From: [Eubacterium] yurii subsp. margaretiae ATCC 43715 | GTDB taxonomy: Bacteria; Bacillota; Clostridia; Peptostreptococcales; Filifactoraceae | NCBI GenBank assembly: GCA_000146855.1 | Contig: GL405246.1 | Location: 501,022-565,021 of the forward strand | Length of the DNA stretch: 64,000 bases | Reading direction: 5' to 3' | Shown: positions 44,499-54,301 of the stretch, piece after piece | Position numbering within the stretch: position 1 is the stretch's first letter | How the letters are laid out: every line of letters starts with the position of its first letter | Translations under genes and position numbers: made by a program | Notes under the pieces: generated by a model | The model's input: the letters and a program-made list of their open reading frames with translations, nothing else | Told to the model about the DNA's origin: nothing | The model's database searches: none

Positions 44499-45362
44499 AT
44501 GATAAACGATCAAGCACAGAGACTAAGAGACGTAGTAAGTAAAAATAAGGAAATAAGACCTGATAATCAGCCCAAGATAGTATGTATTTCCAGTGGAAAA
44601 GGTGGAGTCGGCAAGTCCAACTTCACTACAAATACAGCCTTAGAATTGATAAAAAGAGGGAAAAAAGTAATAATTATAGATGCAGACCTTGGTCTTGCGA
44701 ATGTTGAGATTTTACTTGGAGTAGTATCCAAGAGAAATTTTTCCGACCTGATAAATTCAGGAGCTAATATCAAAGATATAATAACAGTTACAAACAACGG
44801 TATAGGACTAATATCTGGAGGCTCCGGCATATTGGAACTTGCAGATTTGAGCAATGATAAGCTGGAGATAGTTTTGGAGTCCATATCAGAGCTTAATAAT
44901 ATGGCGGATTACATCCTAATAGATACAGGAGCAGGGATTTCAAATGTTGTTACAGCATTTGCAAAGTTGGCTCACGAAGTAGTGGTTATAACCACTTGCG
45001 AGCCTACATCAGTTGCTGATGCCTATGCACTTATAAAATCTTTGGTCATTAAAGATAGGGAAAAAGATATTAGCGTAGTAGTAAATAGAGCTGAAAATAT
45101 AAAAGAAGCTCAAGGTGTTTTTGACAATATAAACACTGTTTCATCAAATTTTATAAAGAAAGATTTGAACTTTTTGGGGTTCATATATGATGATGTAAGC
45201 GTATCAAGAGCGGTAAAGAGGCAAAGGGCATTTATTGAGATGTCTCCTAGTGCAAATGCGTCAAAATGTATTGTAAGTATATGTGATAAGTTAATAGACA
45301 AAAAAAGTGATACGCAAAATTTTAAAAAATTAGTAGATAGATTTAAAAATTTATTTAGATAG
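44499..45362 (+). CDS. flhG: MinD-like ATPase FlhG (YlxH)
   Basis: ATPase that limits flagellar number and activates the FlhF GTPase. The 287 residues begin MINDQAQRLRDVV, the DQAxxLR helix that binds FlhF, followed by the deviant Walker A SSGKGGVGKSNFTTN and Walker B-like VIIIDADLGLANVEILLG. It pairs with the flhF gene just upstream. Confidence 0.94.
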   Translation: MINDQAQRLRDVVSKNKEIRPDNQPKIVCISSGKGGVGKSNFTTNTALELIKRGKKVIIIDADLGLANVEILLGVVSKRNFSDLINSGANIKDIITVTNNGIGLISGGSGILELADLSNDKLEIVLESISELNNMADYILIDTGAGISNVVTAFAKLAHEVVVITTCEPTSVADAYALIKSLVIKDREKDISVVVNRAENIKEAQGVFDNINTVSSNFIKKDLNFLGFIYDDVSVSRAVKRQRAFIEMSPSANASKCIVSICDKLIDKKSDTQNFKKLVDRFKNLFR

Positions 45363-45370
45363 GTGTGATT

Positions 45371-46030
45371 ATGGTATTAAACAGCCCAAAACTTTTTCAA
45401 AATATCAAAATACTCAAAGAGAATATCAATGGAGAAATGGAAGAATACGCTAGTAAGGTGGAAAGTATTGAAAAAGATAATCTGTTTCTCGTACACACTC
45501 CGATAAGAAAATCGGAAGTGGTCATGTTGTTAAACGACTCTGTCATCACTGTTACTTACATGGTAGAAAAAAAGGGCATGTACAAGTTTGACGCAAAGGT
45601 GATAGAAAAGGTGAGAGAAGGCAGGATAACCTTCATCAGAATAAAGAGAATAAGCGACATTGTCGAAAATCAAAGAAGACAGTTTTTCAGAATAGAGACA
45701 AATTTCAAGGTTGATTTGAAGAGAAAGGATTCTGACGAAATAGAACACGTTGCATCCATGGACATAAGTGCAGGTGGGATGAAGGTCTATACTGATAAAA
45801 AAGTAGAAATAGGTGATATCATATACGCTTATTTCACATTAGATGACTCTACTATGTTCGTAGAGACCAAGGTACTGAAAAAGTTCAGAAGCGAACATAT
45901 AAGAAATAGATGGGAATTGAGTCTTGAGTTTTTGAACTTAAGTGAAAAAGAAAGAGAAAGAATAATAAGATTTGTTTTTGAAAAAGAAAGAGAAAAGATA
46001 AAAAGGGAATATCTTCAAAATGATAAATAA
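45371..46030 (+). CDS. PilZ-domain c-di-GMP receptor (YpfA/YcgR-like flagellar brake)
   Basis: Proteins of this type bind c-di-GMP and slow the motor. The 219 residues have an N-terminal YcgR-like domain (about 1-95) and a C-terminal PilZ domain (about 100-210) with both binding motifs: RRQFFR (RxxxR) and DISAGGM (D/NxSxxG). The ATG at 45371 follows TAGGTG; a GTG at 45365 is inside that site. It lies between flhG and cheB and overlaps cheB by 11 bases. Confidence 0.88.
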   Translation: MVLNSPKLFQNIKILKENINGEMEEYASKVESIEKDNLFLVHTPIRKSEVVMLLNDSVITVTYMVEKKGMYKFDAKVIEKVREGRITFIRIKRISDIVENQRRQFFRIETNFKVDLKRKDSDEIEHVASMDISAGGMKVYTDKKVEIGDIIYAYFTLDDSTMFVETKVLKKFRSEHIRNRWELSLEFLNLSEKERERIIRFVFEKEREKIKREYLQNDK

Positions 46031-47117
46031 GATTAGAATTTTAAATATAGATGATTCAGCCTTTGTGAGAAAGATGCTCAAAGACATATTTTCATCGGAC
46101 AAAGATTTTATTCTAATAGAACAGGCAAGAAACGGCAAAGAAGCCTTGGACATATTATCTCGCAGTAATTTTGACGTAATTACCTTGGATGTGGAGATGC
46201 CTATAATGAACGGCTTGGAAACATTGCAGGCAATAATGGATAAGAAGCCTACACCTGTGGTAATGCTAAGTACCAAGACAAGTGAAGGTGCATCGACTAC
46301 TCTTGAGGCGTTGAATTTAGGTGCAGTGGACTTTATTACAAAGCCGACAAATATTTTTTCGGCAGATAGGGACAAGCTTAGTAGCGAGATAATAAAGACT
46401 GTGAAAAACGCATCTACTGTAAATGTCAAAACACCTTATTTCAAAAAAACTGAACGTGTAAGACAGGCTGAAGTACAAAAAGGACTTACAAGGAATTTTA
46501 CAAGATTTTCAGATTTGGGATATGACTTAGGCGATAAGGTCAAGACAATAATCGCCATAGGTACATCTACAGGAGGACCAAGAGCTTTAAATCAGGTCAT
46601 ACCTGAAATTTCTCAAAATATAAATGCGCCTGTTTTGGTAGTCCAACACATGCCTGCTGGTTTTACCAAGTCATTGGCAGAAAGGTTAGATTCCATATCA
46701 AAACTAAAGGTTACAGAGGCAAAAGACAAGGAAGTGCTTAAAAACGGACATGTGTATGTTGCCCCTGGCGGCAAGCAGATGAAGCTAAGAACAGTAGGAA
46801 TAGATAAATACGAGATATACTTGGACGATGAGGACGGGCTAAACGGTCATAAGCCGTCTGTTGATGTGATGATGAACTCTGTCTGTGATTTGCCGATAAA
46901 AAATGTAGTATCTGTGATTATGACGGGTATGGGCGGTGACGGAGCAAAGGGACTTGAAAGGCTGAAGATAGAGAAAAACGCCATAACTATGGTACAGGAC
47001 AAGGAAAGCTGTGTAGTTTATGGTATGCCTAAGATTGCAGTAGAAACGGGAAAGGTTGACAAGATAGTGCCTTTAAATAGTATAGCCGTTGAATTAAATA
47101 GAATTATGGGGGTATAA
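46020..47117 (+). CDS. cheB: Chemotaxis methylesterase CheB
   Basis: Removes methyl groups from chemoreceptors. The 365 residues have a receiver domain (about 1-125; Asp in ITLDVEMPIMNG) and an esterase domain (about 170-365) with the Ser-His-Asp set in IGTSTGGPRAL, VVQHMPAGF and MTGMGGDGAKG. Its partner CheR is not in the window. Confidence 0.95.
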   Translation: MINKIRILNIDDSAFVRKMLKDIFSSDKDFILIEQARNGKEALDILSRSNFDVITLDVEMPIMNGLETLQAIMDKKPTPVVMLSTKTSEGASTTLEALNLGAVDFITKPTNIFSADRDKLSSEIIKTVKNASTVNVKTPYFKKTERVRQAEVQKGLTRNFTRFSDLGYDLGDKVKTIIAIGTSTGGPRALNQVIPEISQNINAPVLVVQHMPAGFTKSLAERLDSISKLKVTEAKDKEVLKNGHVYVAPGGKQMKLRTVGIDKYEIYLDDEDGLNGHKPSVDVMMNSVCDLPIKNVVSVIMTGMGGDGAKGLERLKIEKNAITMVQDKESCVVYGMPKIAVETGKVDKIVPLNSIAVELNRIMGV

Positions 47118-47119
47118 TA

Positions 47120-49219
47120 ATGCTTGATTTTGATCAATATATTGACATATTTTTAGATGAATCCAAAGACCACTTACAAAATCTCAATGAAAGCATATTG
47201 AGACTTGAAGAATCACCGGATGATCTTGACATAGTAAACGAGATATTTAGAATAGCACATACTCTAAAGGGTATGGCAGGTACAATGGGCTTTGAGATAA
47301 TTACAAAGCTTACTCACAAGCTTGAAAATATATTGGACGGAGTACGCTCTCATAAATTTGATTTAAACAGAGATATGATAGACATTCTCTTTGAAGGTTT
47401 GGATATACTAGACCTTCAAATTAAGAGCATAGAGGAAGACGGTAAGGAAAAAGCGATAGACATATCAGATATAATTAATAGACTTGATATTTTGGAAAAG
47501 GGTGGAAGCCTAGGTGGAAGTTCATCTGAACAAGGTGGAAATATAGTACAAAATTCAAATGCTGAAAATAACAATGCAAAAGACGAGCTGAATCTTTCAA
47601 ATGATGACGCACTTGCCATATATCATACAGCTAAGGCGATGATTGATGAGGGATATTCAGTTTACAAGATCTCTGTAACGCTTGAAGAAAAATGTATGCT
47701 CAAGTCAGCAAGAGCATTTATTGTATTTAAGAACTTGGAAGATGCAGGAGAGGTAATATTCTCAAATCCTTCATCTGACGACATCGAGTCTGAAAGCTTT
47801 GAAGGTAAGTTTACTGTACTTTTTATGACAAAAGAATCAATAGACGACATTAAACCTTCCATAGAGTCAGTTTCTGAAGTTGAAACAGTTGAAATAAGTA
47901 ATTTTGACATAGATATTCTTGAAAACTATGAAGAAGGACAAGTCAAGGAAGAGCAACAGGAAGGTGAAAAAGTAGAAGAGCAAAAAGTTCAAGATGAAGT
48001 AAAGGCTCCTGAAGCTCCTAAAAAAGCTGAAACAAAGGCTGAAACAGCTCATGGGCCACAAAAGGCAAAGTCAGCCAAGACTATAAGAGTGGACATAGAC
48101 AGACTTGACAATCTTATGAACCTTGTCAGCGAGCTTATCATTGTAAAGACAAGACTTGAAGACAATCAAATTTTCTCTAAGAAACAAAATATGACAGAAG
48201 CTGTAGAATACCTTGAAAGAGTAACTACTGAATTGCACGATGCTGTAACAAAGGTAAGAATGGTGCCAATTGAAAGAGTGTTCAACAGATTCCCAAGAAT
48301 GGTAAGGGACTTGTCAAAGGATCTTAGCAAGAACATTAACTTGATAATGTCCGGTGAAGAAACTGAGGTTGACAGAACAGTAATAGATGAGATAGGCGAT
48401 CCGCTTGTACACTTGCTTAGAAATTCAGCTGACCATGGTATAGAATCTCCTGAAGAAAGATTGAAAAAAGGTAAGAACAAAGACGGTACTATAAATCTCA
48501 TTGCTTATCAAGACGGAAATACTGTAGTCATCGAAGTAACTGACGACGGTGCAGGTATAAATACTGAAAAAGTAAAACAAAAGGCAGTAGATAGAGGAAT
48601 TCTTACTCAAGAACAGGCTGATGAACTTGATGTAAATAAGGCTGCAGAACTTATATTTGCAGCAGGATTTTCAACTGCTGACAAAATAAGTAATGTATCA
48701 GGTCGTGGAGTCGGACTTGACGTTGTAAAGACAAAGATAGAATCTCTAAGCGGTACTGTAGAAGTAAATACAGAAAAAGACAAGGGTTCTTCATTTATAA
48801 TCAGACTTCCTCTTACACTTGCTATAATACAGGCACTTCTTGTAATTGTAGGTGGAGAAAAATACGCAATTCCGCTAAACAGTATCAAAGAGATAACTAA
48901 TATAGATACAAGTAATATAAGAAATATAGAAAATAAAGAGATAATTCTCTATAGGGACAATCCTCTTGAACTTAAGAGAATGTCTGAAATACTGGATTGT
49001 GAAGATAAGCAAAGAAAAGAAGGAACTGTAACTGTAGTTATAGTTAGAAAGGGAGAAAAAGACTTAGGTCTTATAATAGACTCTCTAATAGGTCAACAAG
49101 AAATAGTTATAAAATCACTTGGACCTTATCTTCACTTTGTAAAACTCATTGCTGGAGCTACAATACTTGGAAACGGCGGAGTGGCATTGATTATAGATAC
49201 TAATGAAATTTTTGAATAA
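47120..49219 (+). CDS. cheA: Chemotaxis sensor kinase CheA
   Basis: Central kinase that phosphorylates CheY and CheB. The 699 residues contain P1 (about 1-110) with the phospho-His in IFRIAHTLKGMAG, P2 (about 155-270), and an acidic/Lys-rich linker (about 275-310). Next come P3 dimerisation, the ATPase domain (about 380-550; HLLRNSADHGIE, VTDDGAGI, FSTADKISNVSGRGVGLDVV), and a C-terminal CheW-like P5 domain (about 555-699). Two bases after cheB. Confidence 0.96.
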   Translation: MLDFDQYIDIFLDESKDHLQNLNESILRLEESPDDLDIVNEIFRIAHTLKGMAGTMGFEIITKLTHKLENILDGVRSHKFDLNRDMIDILFEGLDILDLQIKSIEEDGKEKAIDISDIINRLDILEKGGSLGGSSSEQGGNIVQNSNAENNNAKDELNLSNDDALAIYHTAKAMIDEGYSVYKISVTLEEKCMLKSARAFIVFKNLEDAGEVIFSNPSSDDIESESFEGKFTVLFMTKESIDDIKPSIESVSEVETVEISNFDIDILENYEEGQVKEEQQEGEKVEEQKVQDEVKAPEAPKKAETKAETAHGPQKAKSAKTIRVDIDRLDNLMNLVSELIIVKTRLEDNQIFSKKQNMTEAVEYLERVTTELHDAVTKVRMVPIERVFNRFPRMVRDLSKDLSKNINLIMSGEETEVDRTVIDEIGDPLVHLLRNSADHGIESPEERLKKGKNKDGTINLIAYQDGNTVVIEVTDDGAGINTEKVKQKAVDRGILTQEQADELDVNKAAELIFAAGFSTADKISNVSGRGVGLDVVKTKIESLSGTVEVNTEKDKGSSFIIRLPLTLAIIQALLVIVGGEKYAIPLNSIKEITNIDTSNIRNIENKEIILYRDNPLELKRMSEILDCEDKQRKEGTVTVVIVRKGEKDLGLIIDSLIGQQEIVIKSLGPYLHFVKLIAGATILGNGGVALIIDTNEIFE

Positions 49220-49276
49220 GATATATCAAAATGAGTGAAATATATCTGCTTAAGTTAATTAAAAGGGGATTTTTCA

Positions 49277-49696
49277 ATGAATGAAAATCAATATGTAATA
49301 TTCAAACTCTCTGACGAGTTTTATGCGATAAAAATAGATACGGTGGAAACTATCGAAAGAGATATGGAAATAACAAGAGTACCTAAGACTCAAGGCTATG
49401 TAAGAGGGGTAATAAACTTAAGAGGTGAGATAGTACCGGTGATAGATTTAAGATCAAGACTGGGACTATCTATGAAACAGGCAGACAGTGAAACAAGAAT
49501 AATAGTGAGCAAACTCAATGATATGATGGTAGGATATATAGTAGATGCCACTTACGAAGTAAAAGAGTTGCTTCCTAGTGCTATAGAGTATACATCAGTA
49601 GAGACAGCGTCAGCTTCATCGTATGTAAGAGGAATAGCAAAAGACAACGACAGGATGATAATATTGCTTGATGTGGATAAGGTATTGAGCGTTTAA
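49277..49696 (+). CDS. cheW: Chemotaxis coupling protein CheW
   Basis: Couples receptors to CheA. The 139-residue single CheW domain shows the conserved RVPKTQGYVRGVINLRGEIV and PVIDLRSRLG. AAGGGG precedes the ATG. Confidence 0.95.
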   Translation: MNENQYVIFKLSDEFYAIKIDTVETIERDMEITRVPKTQGYVRGVINLRGEIVPVIDLRSRLGLSMKQADSETRIIVSKLNDMMVGYIVDATYEVKELLPSAIEYTSVETASASSYVRGIAKDNDRMIILLDVDKVLSV

Positions 49697-49739
49697 TGAT
49701 GATGGCTGTTTTGTATGTAAATAATGATAGGAGTAAAAA

Positions 49740-50357
49740 ATGAGTGCTTTTTCTATAGATAGTATTAACAATATGTGTCTGGATCTTTTGAAAGAAATAG
49801 GAAACATAGGTTCGGGAAATGCTGCAACATCGCTTTCGCAGATGATAAATATGAAGGTGGATATGCAGGTTCCCAACATAGAAGTAATGGAAACTGAAAA
49901 AGTGGTTGATCTTTTCAACGATCCTGAAGAAATTACGGTAGGCGTGTATATAAACTTTACAGGAGATATAGAAGGTACAATATTGACATTGTTGGACCAA
50001 AAATCTGCACAAGTTCTTATAAGTAAATTGATAGGAACTTCACCAGACGGGTATATGTACACTGATATGGAAAAATCAGTAGTACAAGAGCTTGGAAATA
50101 TAATGACAAGCGGATATGTCAACGCAATCTCAATGTTTTCAAATCTTTTTATGAATATCTCAATTCCGTCAGTATCAGTAGACATGGTCAGCTCGATACT
50201 CAGCGTTCCTGCGGTAGAGTACGGAATAGAGTCAGATAAGCTGATATTGATAGAAAATAAGCTGGATCTTGAAGGCGAAAATGTAAATTGCTATTTCTTC
50301 TTTATGCCGGATCTACCTTCTTTTGAAAAATTATTTGTGAAATTAGGAGTGCTATAA
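49740..50357 (+). CDS. cheC: CheY-P phosphatase CheC
   Basis: Dephosphorylates CheY-P and works with CheD in adaptation. The 205 residues have both E-x2-N active sites: LKEIGNIGSGNAATSL (about 16-31) and VQELGNIMTSGYVNAI (about 116-131). AGGAG precedes the ATG. cheD follows by one base, as expected for the CheC-CheD pair. Confidence 0.95.
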   Translation: MSAFSIDSINNMCLDLLKEIGNIGSGNAATSLSQMINMKVDMQVPNIEVMETEKVVDLFNDPEEITVGVYINFTGDIEGTILTLLDQKSAQVLISKLIGTSPDGYMYTDMEKSVVQELGNIMTSGYVNAISMFSNLFMNISIPSVSVDMVSSILSVPAVEYGIESDKLILIENKLDLEGENVNCYFFFMPDLPSFEKLFVKLGVL

Positions 50358-50358
50358 G

Positions 50359-50844
50359 ATGGGAGAAATTATTAAAGTAGGTATGGCTGATTATAAGATT
50401 GCAAAATCGCCGGATTCTCTAATAACACTCGGCTTGGGATCTTGCGTCGGAGTAGTCATATATGATAAGATCAAACAAGTTGCCGGTATGGCGCATATAA
50501 TGTTGCCGTCAAGCGAAGAAATCAAAAACAACTCAAATAAGATGAAATTTGCAGATACCTGTATAGATATGATGATGGCAGATTTGCTCAAACAAGGGGT
50601 GAATAAGTCTTTACTCAAGGCAAAGATAGCCGGTGGCGCTCAGATGTTCAGCGTTTCTCTCAAAAGTGACAACCTAAACATCGGAAAGAAAAATGCAGAA
50701 GCAGTAAAGAAAAAACTCAAGAGTTTGAATATACCTATTGTTGCCGAAGACCTACATGGAAATAACGGGAGGACTATCACATTTGAAGTAGCTTCAAATG
50801 ACCTGCATATAAAAAGCATAGGTAAAGGCGACAGCGTAATATGA
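50359..50844 (+). CDS. cheD: Chemoreceptor glutamine deamidase CheD
   Basis: Deamidates receptors and binds CheC. The 161 residues have the catalytic Cys in GLGSCVGVVIYD and His in AGMAHIMLP, then KIAGGAQMF, as in CheD. Its stop overlaps the next ATG (ATGA). Confidence 0.95.
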   Translation: MGEIIKVGMADYKIAKSPDSLITLGLGSCVGVVIYDKIKQVAGMAHIMLPSSEEIKNNSNKMKFADTCIDMMMADLLKQGVNKSLLKAKIAGGAQMFSVSLKSDNLNIGKKNAEAVKKKLKSLNIPIVAEDLHGNNGRTITFEVASNDLHIKSIGKGDSVI

Positions 50845-51179
50845 AAGATGAATTCATAATTTATACTTTTGTGAATTATGTCCTTCTAATGGGTATAACA
50901 TTGATATCTATCTTAAAAAAATTAAGTTTTTACAGGTATATGGAAATAATTTTAGTTACAGCTTTTTGTATTAATTTAGTATTTTTTTGTATACACAAAA
51001 TCAAAAAAGTGCTTGAGGATGTGGAGAAAAGCAGTTTTATACTGGATGTTTCAAGTAATGAGGATGAAATAAAAGACTTGCTCAGACAAGTCGGCAATGA
51101 AGAGTTGGAACAAGAGTCGGCAGAGCAGGCAAGTGAAAGTGAAGAGGAAAGTCAAAATATAAAAACGGAGGGAGCCTGA
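50841..51179 (+). CDS. Small membrane protein between cheD and sigD
   Basis: Not recognised. The 112 residues have two membrane helices (about 6-26 and 32-52) and an acidic cytosolic tail rich in Glu and Ser (about 60-112). ATG overlaps the cheD stop, so it is translationally coupled and probably belongs to the motility operon. Confidence 0.7.
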   Translation: MKDEFIIYTFVNYVLLMGITLISILKKLSFYRYMEIILVTAFCINLVFFCIHKIKKVLEDVEKSSFILDVSSNEDEIKDLLRQVGNEELEQESAEQASESEEESQNIKTEGA

Positions 51180-51184
51180 TTTAA

Positions 51185-51928
51185 TTGCAAATTGAAAGTG
51201 CTGATATCTGGAAATTATATGCGGAGGAAAAAAATCCGGACAAAAAGAGAAAGATTAAGGAAGAAATAATAACAAAGTATGTAAGCCTTGTAAAGATAGT
51301 TTCAGGCAAGCTTTTCAATTACTATGCTCAAAAGATTGAATATGATGATTTGATGGGCTACGGTATAATTGGGCTGATAGACGCAATCGACAAGTTCGAT
51401 TATTCAAAAAATATTAAGTTTGAGACTTATGCCTCTATAAGGATAAGGGGAGCAATCATTGACGAGATAAGAAGTCAGGACTGGGTACCAAGAGGCATAA
51501 GGAAGAAGATGAAGACCTTAAATACAGCAATGGAAGAGCTGGAAAATAAACTCGGCAGAGAGGCTACCAGACATGAACTTTCTGAGCATTTGGGTATTAG
51601 CTTAAAAGAGGTCGATGAGCTTTTTGACGAGACTGCAACATTTAACATAGTATCTATAGAAGATGAGCTATCTGAAAATGTAAAGATACAAATACCGGAT
51701 ACAAAGGTGGAAAATTCACCTGAGCAACAGCTGATATATACAGATACTGTAAATGATCTTGCAAAGGCGATAGACACCCTTAAAGAAAAGGAAAAGATAA
51801 TAATAAATCTATATTATTATGAAAATTTAACTTATAAAGAAATATCTGAAATTATTGGAATTTCAGAATCGAGGATATCACAAATTATCAGTGCTTGCCT
51901 CACAAAACTTAGAAAATTGATGAGTTAA
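51185..51928 (+). CDS. sigD: Flagellar sigma factor SigD (FliA)
   Basis: Directs RNA polymerase to late flagellar genes. The 247 residues show region 2 (YAQKIEYDDLMGYGIIGLID, YASIRIRGAIIDEIRSQDWV), region 3 (about 105-150) and region 4 helix-turn-helix (ENLTYKEISEIIGISESRIS). TTG start behind GGAGGGAG. No FlgM anti-sigma gene is in the window. A matching promoter precedes fliD. Confidence 0.95.
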   Translation: MQIESADIWKLYAEEKNPDKKRKIKEEIITKYVSLVKIVSGKLFNYYAQKIEYDDLMGYGIIGLIDAIDKFDYSKNIKFETYASIRIRGAIIDEIRSQDWVPRGIRKKMKTLNTAMEELENKLGREATRHELSEHLGISLKEVDELFDETATFNIVSIEDELSENVKIQIPDTKVENSPEQQLIYTDTVNDLAKAIDTLKEKEKIIINLYYYENLTYKEISEIIGISESRISQIISACLTKLRKLMS

Positions 51929-51971
51929 TTACTAGGGATGTATATTGAGATATGGATATGGAGAGTAAATC

Positions 51972-52307
51972 ATGGATGTAAAGACGGCGATAATAATTGC
52001 TTTTTTGGTGATTTCTATAGTTACTAATATAGCTGTCTATTTCAAATTATTGGGAAAAGATAAGGAGTCATCGGAAGAGGCAAAACTTAGAGCCTATTTT
52101 ATGCTCTTGGGTACAAAAGTGGATGAAGTCAAAGAAAAGTTGGAAGAATTGTCAGAGGAAGTATCTGATATAAGAATAGAGGGCAGTGAAAATACCGACG
52201 AACTGTCAATGTATGTAAGAAACAATATGCCTGTAAAAGACATAGCCAAGAAGATGAATAAGAGTGTGAAAGAAGTAGAACTTATGATTAAGATGAGAGG
52301 TCTGTAA
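51972..52307 (+). CDS. Membrane-anchored protein in the SwrB position
   Basis: A 111-residue protein with an N-terminal membrane helix (about 5-25), a coiled-coil stretch (about 45-75), and a C-terminal helix-turn-helix-like segment VKDIAKKMNKSVKEVELMIK. In Bacillus the gene after sigD is swrB, which has a similar outline. Sequence likeness is too weak to assign it, so this is a positional guess. Confidence 0.6.
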   Translation: MDVKTAIIIAFLVISIVTNIAVYFKLLGKDKESSEEAKLRAYFMLLGTKVDEVKEKLEELSEEVSDIRIEGSENTDELSMYVRNNMPVKDIAKKMNKSVKEVELMIKMRGL

Positions 52308-52310
52308 AAG

Positions 52311-52973
52311 ATGAATACAAATGTAAAGCTCTCATATTTATTAGGGATATTTCTTGGTATGTCATTGACTATTTTGTTTTTTATAATATTTGCACAAAAA
52401 AACTCTGTACCTTCTAATATCAATATACAAAACGATAAATTAATTTTGGAAAATACTGACTTGAAATCACAGATTTCACAAAAAGATAAAGAAATAGAAG
52501 AATTAACGAAAAAAATTAATGCTAATCAGAAAAATACACAAGATTTCAAGGCAAAAAATGACGGGCAAAAAAGTGATGTCTCATCAAAGGCAAAGGTCAA
52601 GCTTGATATAAAAAAAGGTATGACTAATAGCGAGATTGCTGATTTACTAGTAAGTAAAGGCGTATATCCACATAAGAATGACCTTATGATGCTTATGGAG
52701 ATGATAAATTTTGACAGAGCCAAGAATTCAAAACTGATGCAGGATGGTGGCTATATATCAAGTGCAGATAATTTGAACCTAGCTTTGAAAGAAATAGAGA
52801 CCAACCAATATGCACTTTCCGATTATTTGAGCAGAAGAGGCTTGGTAGAAGATTCAGCGTCATTTATGAAGGTAATATATATTTTGGATATAAATAACAC
52901 ATTAAGATACGGAGTCAAAGAATTTGAAACAAATTCTTCACTAAGACAGATAAGTGACGTACTGATTAACTGA
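52311..52973 (+). CDS. MltG-like membrane protein without the catalytic domain
   Basis: 220 residues: a membrane helix (about 8-29), a coiled coil (about 45-75), then KLDIKKGMTNSEIADLLVSK, which resembles the LysM-like subdomain of MltG endolytic transglycosylases. The following MltG catalytic part seems absent; the rest is helical with no recognised motif. It may bind peptidoglycan near the motor; function unknown. Confidence 0.55.
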   Translation: MNTNVKLSYLLGIFLGMSLTILFFIIFAQKNSVPSNINIQNDKLILENTDLKSQISQKDKEIEELTKKINANQKNTQDFKAKNDGQKSDVSSKAKVKLDIKKGMTNSEIADLLVSKGVYPHKNDLMMLMEMINFDRAKNSKLMQDGGYISSADNLNLALKEIETNQYALSDYLSRRGLVEDSASFMKVIYILDINNTLRYGVKEFETNSSLRQISDVLIN

Positions 52974-52995
52974 TTTAAAATTAAGGAGCTTTCCG

Positions 52996-54258
52996 GTGAA
53001 TATGCTGTTTGCAAGACAGCCTATTTTCAACACTGAAAATACGGTTGTTGCATATGAGTTTTTATATAGAAATGAAGTGACAGACGACATAAGTACAGAC
53101 CTTGAAAAGACTGTAGACGTGCTGACAAATGTCAATACATTTTTTTACAACTATAATATAGATACATCAAAAAAAATGTTTTTGAATTTTGACAGGAGCC
53201 TACTTCTTGACAATATCATGGATGTGCTTTCTCCAATTGAACACGTCATTGAAATATTAGAAACTGTAGAAGAAGAAAAGATGATAGTAAATAGGTTGAC
53301 ACAACTCAAGCGTGCCGGCTTTAAAATTGCAATCGACGACTATAAAGTGGGTTATAAAAATGAGGAGTTCATCAACCTTGCTGATTATATAAAAGTTGAC
53401 TTTATGGCAAATTCGGTAGAAGAGATAAGGCAACTTTCAAAAAAAGAAAAATTCAAAAAAAAGATACTCTTGGCTGAAAAAGTTGAAAATGAAGAGATGC
53501 ATAAACTGGCACTGGAGCTAAACTATAAGCTATTTCAAGGATTTTACTACGCAAAACCAATAGTGCATAAGGGAAACTACATTTCTATAAACGTCAAAAG
53601 TTGCCTTGAAATAATAAGAAAGCTTAATACACCTAAATTTACACAGTCAGGAGAAAGGTTTATAGACTTGCTCAAGATTTCAAAATATATTGAAAAAGAT
53701 CCTGTACTCGCTTTTAAGGTACTGCGAATTGCCAATTCAATGAGAGCAAATATCTATATAAAAATAGACTCTATTCAAAGAGCAGTTTCTCTACTTGGAT
53801 ATAAAAAGCTTAACAGATGGCTGAAAATTCTACTTTTCCAAGAAGTTAAAACGAGGGGGAAAAATAGGGACAGGCTCAATAAAGAAGTGATAAGGACGAT
53901 AATAATTCGGACATCCTTTGTAGAAAATATAATATTAGAAACACCGGTTCTCAAAGAATATCAGGGAGAGATGATACTCACATCTATGATAGATATGTTT
54001 GACATACTCTTTGATATGACTATGAAAGAAATTGTCGAATCACTTGACCTTTCCGGAGATATATCAGATGCTCTGCTCAATGAAAAAGGACTACTTTACA
54101 AGCTCTTACATCTACTCCGTAGCTATGAAGCTGCCAACTGGGACGAGGTAGGTGAAATGTGCCAAATGCTTGGTATAGATTATACAAAACTGCCTGATAT
54201 CTACACAAAATCAGTCCAAGACAGTAAAGAAATAGTCGAAGATATGGAAAAACTATAA
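52996..54258 (+). CDS. EAL-HDOD domain protein (YuxH-like)
   Basis: 420 residues: an EAL-like domain (about 1-195) followed by an HDOD domain (about 200-400). Most metal-site residues can be aligned (E in YEFLYR, N in FLNFD, E in ILETV, DD in AIDDY, K in IKVDF, Q in LFQGFYYAKP), but the catalytic loop DFGxGYSS is replaced by DYKVGYKNE. Phosphodiesterase activity is therefore doubtful and a c-di-GMP sensing or adaptor role more likely (inference). GTG start behind AAGGAG. It closes the fla/che cluster and is followed by a strong terminator. Confidence 0.85.
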   Translation: MNMLFARQPIFNTENTVVAYEFLYRNEVTDDISTDLEKTVDVLTNVNTFFYNYNIDTSKKMFLNFDRSLLLDNIMDVLSPIEHVIEILETVEEEKMIVNRLTQLKRAGFKIAIDDYKVGYKNEEFINLADYIKVDFMANSVEEIRQLSKKEKFKKKILLAEKVENEEMHKLALELNYKLFQGFYYAKPIVHKGNYISINVKSCLEIIRKLNTPKFTQSGERFIDLLKISKYIEKDPVLAFKVLRIANSMRANIYIKIDSIQRAVSLLGYKKLNRWLKILLFQEVKTRGKNRDRLNKEVIRTIIIRTSFVENIILETPVLKEYQGEMILTSMIDMFDILFDMTMKEIVESLDLSGDISDALLNEKGLLYKLLHLLRSYEAANWDEVGEMCQMLGIDYTKLPDIYTKSVQDSKEIVEDMEKL

Positions 54259-54301
54259 TATTAAAACTTAACATTATAAATAAAGCCAAATCTGAAAATA
54301 A

